Positions 40,334-45,431 of a stretch of 48,615 nucleotides of DNA are shown piece after piece. Numbering within the stretch: position 1 is the first letter of the stretch; each line of letters opens with the position of its first letter. The translations under genes were made by a program, and so were the position numbers. The stretch lies in the NCBI GenBank assembly GCA_021785795.1, contig JAJYEK010000015.1:1-48615 (forward strand). Reading direction: 5' to 3'. The notes beneath the pieces were generated by a model. That model ran no database searches. It saw only the letters and a list, made by a program, of their open reading frames with translations, and was not told where the DNA came from. This DNA comes from Pseudomonadota bacterium (lineage in GTDB: Bacteria > Pseudomonadota > Gammaproteobacteria > Acidiferrobacterales > UBA6901).

Positions 40334-40852
40334 TCAGTCAGCGTCCAACATTTGCCTAAGATCGGCTTCCTGTTCTGCCAATGCGGCAGCCCCTGCAGCA
40401 TCTGCGGCATCTGCGGCATACCATGCGGCATACCATGCGGCAGCCCATGCGTCAGCCCGTGCGGCAGCCCGTGCGGCAGCCCATGCGGCAGCCCGTGCGG
40501 CAGCCCGTGCGGCAGCCCGTGCGGCTGCACATGCGGCATCCAGTTCATCGGCCGTCGCATCTCCGTTAGCGAAGCGCTCTGCAACATCGAGCGCGGCGAT
40601 GCTTCGGGGATCGGTCATGAGGTGCTGGACGCGGCGCGCACAGCGGACGGCAAAGAGCCGGAATTCCCGGTCGTGGCCTTCTACACATCGGAACGTCCAC
40701 AGACAATCGCGGGGCCCGTTGCTGTCGAGGATCACCGACAATGGTAACGGTTCATCGTCAGCCTCTGTCTTGCCGAGATGCCGTAGAAGTTTCGCGTAAC
40801 CCTCCTTACACGGATGGGCCGCGCGAATTTTGTTGAGTGTTGTGTAGATCAC
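40334..40852 (-). CDS. Ala-repeat protein, paralog A
   Basis: Start at GTG 40852, six bases after GGAGGG. The 172-residue product has a conserved globular part (IYTTLNKIRAAHPCKEGYAK, LRHLGKTEADDEPLPLSVIL, DSNGPRDCLWTFRCVEGHDR, VRCARRVQHLMTDPRSIAAL). It is followed by a low-complexity helix of four-residue repeats (AAAR/AAAW, about residues 115-160) and a short end QEADLRQMLDAD. Proteins of this family are common in phages of Burkholderia and relatives and have no known role. A near-identical paralog lies at 42920-43531. Confidence 0.8.
   Translation of the reverse strand: MIYTTLNKIRAAHPCKEGYAKLLRHLGKTEADDEPLPLSVILDSNGPRDCLWTFRCVEGHDREFRLFAVRCARRVQHLMTDPRSIAALDVAERFANGDATADELDAACAAARAAARAAARAAAWAAARAAARADAWAAAWYAAWYAADAADAAGAAALAEQEADLRQMLDAD
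40381..40540. repeat. 12-bp periodic Ala-codon repeat, copy A
   Basis: Repeats of GCGGCAGCCCRT-like 12-base units within the Ala-repeat gene. They encode the AAAR/AAAW tetrapeptide on the minus strand. The number of units differs from copy B, as expected from slippage or unequal crossing. Confidence 0.8.
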
Positions 40853-41124
40853 TTGTATCCCTCCATTTTGTCTTTCCGCCGAAAGTCGGCCTCGTTGCAC
40901 ATCTGCGCTTGCATCTTGTCGCGCTGCCGTTCTGATACCCAGTATTCATCGACAAGATGAGCACACGAAGGGCATTGTGTCGGCTCGAACTCGCCACCAA
41001 ATGATGGATAACAATACTCAGCTGGCCCCGTTAATTTTGCTGGATAATAGGCTTCGACATTGATATCGAATTCCTCACCGCAACCTGGGCATGTGTAGTG
41101 AAGCGTGCAGGCGTTCAATTTCAT
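40849..41124 (-). CDS. zinc-ribbon protein, 91 aa
   Basis: ATG 41124 overlaps the exonuclease stop. The product has two C-x2-C pairs (YTCPGCGEEF and QCPSCAHLV) that would hold one zinc, with YYPAKLTGPAEYCYPSFGGE between. A basic helix follows and the end is MEGYK. Its last codons coincide with the ribosome site of the Ala-repeat gene A. The same 3' stretch is copied upstream of the paralog B gene. Confidence 0.7.
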   Translation of the reverse strand: MKLNACTLHYTCPGCGEEFDINVEAYYPAKLTGPAEYCYPSFGGEFEPTQCPSCAHLVDEYWVSERQRDKMQAQMCNEADFRRKDKMEGYK

Positions 41125-41741
41125 GCTGCAATCCTCAGTTCAGTCAGAATGCGATCCCGTTCCACGATCACCACGTCGATCTGCTCGCGCAGGGACTTGA
41201 TCAAGTCCTCGTCGCGCATGATGCGAATCGTGAGATGGGGCAGATCAGGATGAAAAAAGAACAAGTCCCACCAGTCGCGCTCGCATACCAGGAGAGAGCC
41301 TTGTACCTGCTGAACGTAATCCGGTGGGCATTTTTTATGCTTGCGGTAGTACAAGATCGCCTTGATATGGTTCTCCGCCTTGAGGCACTTGATCTCCGAT
41401 CCGCCATTCTCACCCACAAGACTATCGGGCGAGCATCCGTAACGCTCGGCATCATCCGTCATGAAACCGACGATTTCCGGCTCCTGATCGTGCATGAGGG
41501 CATAAAGCCGTCTGGCATCATCTTCAAGAGCGTGTCCGCGTTCCGTGTAGGAATTACCTTCCCACACATCCAGCGGCTTTCCCGCGTAGAGTTCCGCCGC
41601 AAGCGTGATAGCGTATGTCGATAGCGATTTCGACGGCTCGCCGGTGCTGGTGATCAGCTTGCTGAAATCGGATGCCGTCGGCTTTCCTGCTCGCAATGCC
41701 AGCCATTCGGGCGTGTTCTGCTGTACGTTATGGCGTTTCAT
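41121..41741 (-). CDS. YqaJ-type recombination exonuclease
   Basis: A 206-residue 5'-3' exonuclease of the lambda-exo/YqaJ family, from ATG 41741. It has QNTPEWLALRAGKPTASDFS (conserved N-terminus), ERGHALEDDARRLYA (Glu73 region), CSPDSLVGENGGSEIKCLKA with the D...E-x-K catalytic set (Asp106, Glu116, Lys118) and YVQQVQGSLLVCERDWWDLF. It makes 3' single strands for annealing by the RecT-type protein, whose gene overlaps by 14 bases. Length is normal; an upstream in-frame extension is antisense-like and excluded. Confidence 0.88.
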   Translation of the reverse strand: MKRHNVQQNTPEWLALRAGKPTASDFSKLITSTGEPSKSLSTYAITLAAELYAGKPLDVWEGNSYTERGHALEDDARRLYALMHDQEPEIVGFMTDDAERYGCSPDSLVGENGGSEIKCLKAENHIKAILYYRKHKKCPPDYVQQVQGSLLVCERDWWDLFFFHPDLPHLTIRIMRDEDLIKSLREQIDVVIVERDRILTELRIAA

Positions 41742-42426
41742 TGGGCTTTGCCTCTTTCTCTGCCTGCGCCTTCTTCGCTTTGAGCAGCGCGACCGCCTGT
41801 TCATACGCTTGAGCAGGCAGACTTTCGACAGAATCAATCTTGAAATAGGCACAGAACTTTCCCCAATCGGCCTGCGCATCATTCAGCAAAACAGTCAACT
41901 CAGTGACCTGCGCGGCGGTGATAGGCGTGAATGTCTCAAGCGGAACTTCAACGGCTCCCGGTATCGTGGAGACTTCGGTTTCGTCCAATAATCCTAGGCC
42001 CGCTATGGAAAGCGTCACACGCCGCTTGGCCTTTGTCTCGGCTTTCATTATCGCATTCGCGGCGGCTTCGCCTTTGAGACCGGCGAGATTTACTGCCCCC
42101 GTCGATTCATCGCATCGGCCCGATTTGTCCGTTGCTTGCGCCGTCACGATATACAGATCATCCACCTTTTCGCGGCATACGATTTTGATGCTGACGCCGT
42201 GAATTTTGCGAAGTTGATCCGTCGCATCACGCTTGGCGTACAACACCAGCTTGTTGTTGAGCTTGATGTATTCCAACGGTTTCGTGAGCGGATTGAGGCC
42301 GACAGATTCACAAACCTGCTTGTAATACAGCAACCGTTCGCGCGGTTGCAGGACTGAAAGATCGCCGCCCACCACAACCTTTTCGACGAGTGCCGCCTGA
42401 TCCAAAGACAATTCTTTGTCGCTCAT
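41728..42426 (-). CDS. RecT/Bet-type single-strand annealing protein
   Basis: A 232-residue recombinase partner of the exonuclease. The core contains YYKQVCESVGLNPLTKPLEY, LNNKLVLYAKRDATDQLRKI and KAETKAKRRVTLSIAGLGLL, the last being the conserved K-x-x-x-K-A-x-R-R stretch of RecT-type annealing proteins. Residues 165-232 are a helical, Ala/Lys-rich tail that likely mediates interactions. The gene is coupled to a 59-residue protein upstream by ATGA and overlaps the exonuclease start. Confidence 0.85.
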   Translation of the reverse strand: MSDKELSLDQAALVEKVVVGGDLSVLQPRERLLYYKQVCESVGLNPLTKPLEYIKLNNKLVLYAKRDATDQLRKIHGVSIKIVCREKVDDLYIVTAQATDKSGRCDESTGAVNLAGLKGEAAANAIMKAETKAKRRVTLSIAGLGLLDETEVSTIPGAVEVPLETFTPITAAQVTELTVLLNDAQADWGKFCAYFKIDSVESLPAQAYEQAVALLKAKKAQAEKEAKPNETP

Positions 42427-42602
42427 TTCCTTTCCTCCTGTTGTGTAACTGCCAGCTCCATCGCCAGATCAAACAGCATCAGGTAGTCCGTGTTCTCTGT
42501 AGCGCACGATGCTCCAAAACAGATCATGGCTATTTCCGGCCACGGCATCGATCCGTTGATGCCGCGATGCCACCAGTAAACGAGCCACGTTGGTTCTTTC
42601 AT
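42423..42602 (-). CDS. hypothetical protein, 59 aa
   Basis: A short gene from ATG 42602, overlapping both neighbours by four bases (ATGA at each end). The product reads MKEPTWLVYWWHRGINGSMP, then a helix with PEIAMICFGASCATENTDYL and an acidic Gln-rich end. Its last codons provide the AGGAGG for the RecT-type gene, so it could help its translation. No family is recognised. Confidence 0.65.
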   Translation of the reverse strand: MKEPTWLVYWWHRGINGSMPWPEIAMICFGASCATENTDYLMLFDLAMELAVTQQEERK

Positions 42603-42910
42603 TCTGGACCTCTGAGCGCCGGCATTTCTTCCACCGGCGCCGTGTTCATTTCGGCATACCGTTTTGCGAGTGCATCGACGGCGAATAGGACCAAAGTGCC
42701 AATTTCCACGACAGCACGAGCGCGGATGGCATCACACAATTGGTGCTCAAGCGGTGATTCATTCACATCGAGAGCATCTGCGACATCCGACATTATCAGT
42801 GTATCCATGTAGTGTGCGCGCGCTTTCCGCAACTCCACTTCGCGCTCACGCTCTGCCACTTCCATCGCGGCAGCCTGCTTGTCGGTCACTTCGAATGGAT
42901 CGTTGCTCAT
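42599..42910 (-). CDS. hypothetical helical protein, 103 aa
   Basis: ATG 42910 behind GAGGACAACAA, the same ribosome site as for the gene after paralog A. The product is acidic and helical: DKQAAAMEVAEREREVELRK, then DTLIMSDVADALDVNESPLE, then RARAVVEIGTLVLFAVDALA. No enzyme motif. It sits between the Ala-repeat paralog B and the recombination pair. Confidence 0.6.
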   Translation of the reverse strand: MSNDPFEVTDKQAAAMEVAEREREVELRKARAHYMDTLIMSDVADALDVNESPLEHQLCDAIRARAVVEIGTLVLFAVDALAKRYAEMNTAPVEEMPALRGPE

Positions 42911-42919
42911 TTGTTGTCC

Positions 42920-43531
42920 TCAGTCGGCGTCCAATATCTGTCGAAGATCGATCACCTGGTCCGCCCGCGCGGCCGCCTGTGCGGCAGCGGCGGCGGCGGA
43001 AGCTGCGGCATCCCCTGCGGCAGCCCATGCGGCAGCCCATGCGGCATCCCGTGCGGCAGCCCATGCGGCATCCCGTGCGGCAGCCCATGCGGCAGCCCGT
43101 GCGGCCCATACGGCAGCCCCGGCGGCAGCCCCGGCGGCAGCCCCGGCGGCATCCCGTGCAGCATCTGCGGCAGCCCGTGCGGCCCTGGCAGCGGCATCTG
43201 CGGCAGCCCATGCGGCAGCCAGTTCCTCGCTCGCCGCCTCACCGTTCGCATACCGCTCCGCCACATCCAGCGCCGCCAGGCTGCGCGGGTCGGTCATGAG
43301 GGGCTGGACGCGGCGAGCACAGCGGACGGCATAGAGCCGGAATTCCCGGTCGTGGCCTTCTACACATCGGAACGTCCACAGACAATCGTTCAGACCGTTC
43401 GAGTCGAGGATCACTGAGAGCGGCAGTGGTTCATCATCTGCCGCCGTCTTGCCGAGGTGCCGAAGCAGTTTCGCGTAACCGTCTGCACATGGATTGGCAG
43501 CGCGAATTTTGTTGAGTGTTGTGTAGATCAC
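42920..43531 (-). CDS. Ala-repeat protein, paralog B
   Basis: First gene of the early leftward operon, start GTG 43531 with GGAGGG upstream. Its globular part is near-identical to paralog A (IYTTLNKIRAANPCADGYAK, LSVILDSNGLNDCLWTFRCV, VRCARRVQPLMTDPRSLAAL). The Ala-rich repeat region is longer (about residues 110-195) and contains AAAWAAARDAAW-type tetrads. It ends QVIDLRQILDAD. The 203-residue product is likely abundant early, as it lies right behind the strong promoter candidate. Function unknown. Confidence 0.8.
   Translation of the reverse strand: MIYTTLNKIRAANPCADGYAKLLRHLGKTAADDEPLPLSVILDSNGLNDCLWTFRCVEGHDREFRLYAVRCARRVQPLMTDPRSLAALDVAERYANGEAASEELAAAWAAADAAARAARAAADAARDAAGAAAGAAAGAAVWAARAAAWAAARDAAWAAARDAAWAAAWAAAGDAAASAAAAAAQAAARADQVIDLRQILDAD
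42960..43220. repeat. 12-bp periodic Ala-codon repeat, copy B
   Basis: An extended array of GCGGCAGCCCRT-like units on the + strand, encoding Ala-rich tetrads on the minus strand; it includes three GGCGGCAGCCCC-type variants near 43112-43148. It is longer than copy A. Confidence 0.8.
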
Positions 43532-43578
43532 TTGTATCCCTCCATTTTGTCTTTCCGCCGAAAGTGCTTTATATATCC

Positions 43579-43607
43579 ACCATAGCAATGTTATCTGGCG
43601 GCGTCAA
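43579..43607 (-). promoter_or_regulatory. early leftward promoter (sigma70-like)
   Basis: On the minus strand TTGACG (43607-43602), a 17-base spacer and TATGGT (43584-43579) predict transcription from about 43572, 40 bases before the paralog B start. A near-palindrome CAAGTACTTTG at 43605-43615 overlaps the -35 element and could be an operator. Confidence 0.7.
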
Positions 43608-43656
43608 GTACTTTGCGGTAAAACATTCAGCGCTTCTGGTTGTGACGCATAAGGGC

Positions 43657-43685
43657 TTGACATCCTATTCCGGCTCTGCTAAATA
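43657..43685 (+). promoter_or_regulatory. early rightward promoter (sigma70-like)
   Basis: TTGACA (43657-43662) is a perfect -35, followed by a 17-base spacer and TAAATA (43680-43685). Transcription would begin at about 43691-43693, at the ATG of the small HTH gene (43692), so its message would be leaderless, as for lambda cI from pRM. Confidence 0.75.
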
Positions 43686-43691
43686 GGGCCT

Positions 43692-43901
43692 ATGAGCGAC
43701 TACAAAAAGCGGCAAAGACAGTGGGCAGAGCGGCGGCAGGCCATTCTGGAGCTCCACGAATCAGGGATGTCTATGGCCAAGATCGGACGCCGCTACCAGA
43801 TCACGGCAACAGCCGTGTTTTTGTTGATCAAAAAGGCACGAAATGCACGAAATGCTCGTACAGACGATCGAGCAATACCGCCGCCAGCCGATCCCGGCTG
43901 A
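43692..43901 (+). CDS. small HTH protein, probably leaderless message
   Basis: A 69-residue protein with a clear helix-turn-helix: RRQAILELHESGMSMAKIGR and RYQITATAVFLLIKKARNAR, resembling the DNA-binding part of resolvase or sigma-type domains. The basic C-terminus ends in AIPPPADPG. No Shine-Dalgarno lies before ATG 43692 and the promoter start of transcription falls on it. As the first rightward gene, it is a candidate early regulator. It overlaps the next ORF in another frame by 59 bases. Confidence 0.65.
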   Translation: MSDYKKRQRQWAERRQAILELHESGMSMAKIGRRYQITATAVFLLIKKARNARNARTDDRAIPPPADPG

Positions 43902-43998
43902 GACGGTTTTCGCGTGCTTCACGGATGAAAGTGAGGCGTGTTGTGAGGGGATGGAAATACTGCTTTTTATGCTGGAAAACAAGGCAAACACAGAGTAA
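43843..43998 (+). CDS. small acidic protein, 51 aa
   Basis: From ATG 43843 (AAAAGG upstream) the product reads MHEMLVQTIEQYRRQPIPAE, then VFACFTDESEACCEGMEILL and a Lys/Asn tail. It overlaps the HTH gene end by 59 bases. Composition is natural and the frame is intact to TAA at 43998, 8 bases before the structured terminator. A second ATG at 43852 is an alternative start. Function unknown. Confidence 0.5.
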   Translation: MHEMLVQTIEQYRRQPIPAETVFACFTDESEACCEGMEILLFMLENKANTE

Positions 43999-44005
43999 TA
44001 TTGTC

Positions 44006-44080
44006 AATGCCGGGTGACGGTGGCCGCCGTCGGACCCAAAAGCGCACGAGCCTAGCACTCATTGCGGCCCGGCATTTTTT
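44006..44080 (+). terminator. structured terminator or attenuator
   Basis: A perfect nine-base stem (44006-44014 with 44068-44076) encloses 53 bases and is followed by a six-U run (44075-44080), as in an intrinsic terminator with an unusually long loop. Inside, 44012-44020 can pair with 44027-44037 (with a two-base bulge) to form a competing hairpin that uses three bases of the terminator's 5' arm. The two structures exclude each other, as in attenuators. It lies between the early regulator genes and the replication genes. Confidence 0.55.
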
Positions 44081-44098
44081 ACCTGCTAGGAGGTTGTT

Positions 44099-44143
44099 AT
44101 GTCATCGCTTCGCGACAAATCCGCTTTTGTGGTGTCCCTGTGA
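44099..44143 (+). CDS. 14-residue leader peptide coupled to replication gene
   Basis: ATG 44099 has AGGAGG at 44089-44094, the best ribosome site of this region. The frame encodes MSSLRDKSAFVVSL and its stop overlaps the GTG start of the replication gene as GTGA (44140-44143). The replication gene has no ribosome site of its own, so the leader probably recruits ribosomes that reinitiate. It lies 19 bases after the U-run of the attenuator-like structure. Confidence 0.5.
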   Translation: MSSLRDKSAFVVSL

Positions 44144-44469
44144 GTCTCCCTTGGTTCCGGATGTATTCGGAATGGGCCGGAGATCCAGTTGTTCAGTCCC
44201 TTTCGTTCGACGACCAACGCCATCATGTCCTGATTTTGTGCCTCAAGTGCAACGGCACCTTGGACAGAAAGATATCTGCCGCGCATCGAGATCGCGCCAT
44301 CTGTCGCGGGTTAGGACTTGATCCGGTGGCTGCAAGTGAGGCAAAGCGCAGGCTGATTGACGCCGGATTGATCGACGAAAATTGGCAACCGCATGGATGG
44401 GACAAGCGACAATATGCCAGCGACGTTTCTACCGAAAGAGTCCGTAAGTATCGGACAAATAAAAGATAG
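44140..44469 (+). CDS. phage replication initiator-like protein
   Basis: A 109-residue protein from GTG 44140. It has the N-terminal pattern of phage replication proteins of the DnaD/O-like kind: SLPWFRMYSEWAGDPVVQSL and DDQRHHVLILCLKCNGTLDR. A winged-helix part follows (RAICRGLGLDPVAASEAKRR, LIDAGLIDENWQPHGWDKRQ), ending YASDVSTERVRKYRTNKR. It should bind origin DNA and recruit the replication machinery; the family's C-terminal half seems absent. The primase gene and hexamer repeats follow immediately. Confidence 0.75.
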   Translation: MSLPWFRMYSEWAGDPVVQSLSFDDQRHHVLILCLKCNGTLDRKISAAHRDRAICRGLGLDPVAASEAKRRLIDAGLIDENWQPHGWDKRQYASDVSTERVRKYRTNKR

Positions 44470-44501
44470 TGAAACGTTTCAAAACCGTTGCTGAAACGGA
44501 C

Positions 44502-44531
44502 CAGATACAGATACAGATACAGATACAGATA
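44502..44531 (+). repeat. five tandem CAGATA hexamers (possible origin iterons)
   Basis: CAGATA is repeated five times without interruption at 44502-44531, just after the replication initiator gene and preceded by the palindrome GAAACGTTTC (44471-44480). In the frame upstream of the primase start it would encode (Gln-Ile) repeats. AT-richer tandem repeats next to an initiator gene are typical of phage origins. Confidence 0.6.
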
Positions 44532-44579
44532 CAGAACAGAAACCCCCAAGAATCCGTAATAACAGGAAAGAGTATCTAT

Positions 44580-45431
44580 ATGCACAGAGGAGGAGACGCA
44601 AACTTGACTGATTCAATCAACATTTTGCTTTCCCGTCTTGAGGGTGTCCGATGTGCTGGAACTGGAAAATGGGTAGCCAGATGCCCGGCTCATGATGACA
44701 GTAACCCGTCACTATCCATCACACATGCCGATAGCGGAAAAATCCTCCTACATTGTTTCGCTGGATGTACTTATCGGGACATCCTTACGGCAGTAGGCGT
44801 CGAACGTGTCACAAGCATTGCACCGATAGTTTGCAAGCCAAAACCAGATATCGCAAATAAGGCATCTGCGATTTGGGCGCACGCATCACAGGCAACGTCG
44901 CATGAATACCTGACGCGCAAACATATTCAAGCGCACATCGCAAAAATCTACCGTGACTCGCTGGTGGTGCCTGTGCGGATCGGTGATGAACTCACGTCGT
45001 TGCAATTCATCAGTGCTAGCGGTGAAAAGAAATTCCTCCGTGGCGGAAAGGTGAAAGGCGGCCATGCAATGATCGGGAAGCCAAACGGAACACTGTGCAT
45101 TGCGGAAGGGTTCGCGACAGCCGTGACGATTCACGAAACAACGGGGCACGCGGTCGCCGTCGCGTTCAATTGCGGCAATCTTCTGGCGGTCACGAAATCC
45201 ATGCACGAAACATACCCGCGTTCGCGTCTCATTCTCTGCGCTGATGACGACATCTGGACGGATGGCAATCCAGGCAAGACGGCAGCGACAGATGCGGCAC
45301 TTTCAGTCGGTGCACTTCTCGCCATCCCGAAATTCGGACGGAAGCGCGAGGAAGGTGCAACCGACTTTAACGATCTTGCCTTGGCGCGCGGACGTGACAT
45401 GGTGCGACGCTGCATCGCGGAGGCAAAGTAA
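44580..45431 (+). CDS. DNA primase (CHC2 zinc finger plus TOPRIM)
   Basis: A 283-residue primase of the kind lacking a helicase domain. The zinc-binding part has ARCPAHDDSNPSL (Cys35, His38) and LLHCFAGCTYRDIL (Cys59, Cys63). A linker follows (HEYLTRKHIQ), then the TOPRIM core LCIAEGFATAVT (Glu176) and LILCADDD (Asp222-224), with EEGATDFNDLALARG near the end. The start is ATG 44580; a GTG at 44469 would add the repeat-encoded stretch, and TTG 44604 with AGGAGGAG upstream is also possible. The helicase gene follows by TAATG overlap. Confidence 0.88.
   Translation: MHRGGDANLTDSINILLSRLEGVRCAGTGKWVARCPAHDDSNPSLSITHADSGKILLHCFAGCTYRDILTAVGVERVTSIAPIVCKPKPDIANKASAIWAHASQATSHEYLTRKHIQAHIAKIYRDSLVVPVRIGDELTSLQFISASGEKKFLRGGKVKGGHAMIGKPNGTLCIAEGFATAVTIHETTGHAVAVAFNCGNLLAVTKSMHETYPRSRLILCADDDIWTDGNPGKTAATDAALSVGALLAIPKFGRKREEGATDFNDLALARGRDMVRRCIAEAK

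Noticed and set aside
40304..40799. Two + strand ORFs over the Ala-repeat region
   Set aside because: GC-periodic repeats keep all frames open; the minus frame has the conserved domain and ribosome site.
42960..43220. CRISPR array
   Set aside because: The repeat is continuous and coding, with no unique spacers.
42664..43417. + strand ORFs rich in Arg/Gln/Pro or Gly/Ser/Cys over repeat copy B
   Set aside because: Same cause: open frames produced by the 12-bp periodicity.
44008..44074. tRNA gene (acceptor-like seven-base stem)
   Set aside because: There is no T-loop sequence, no anticodon arm of normal shape and no CCA; the U-run after the stem fits a terminator.
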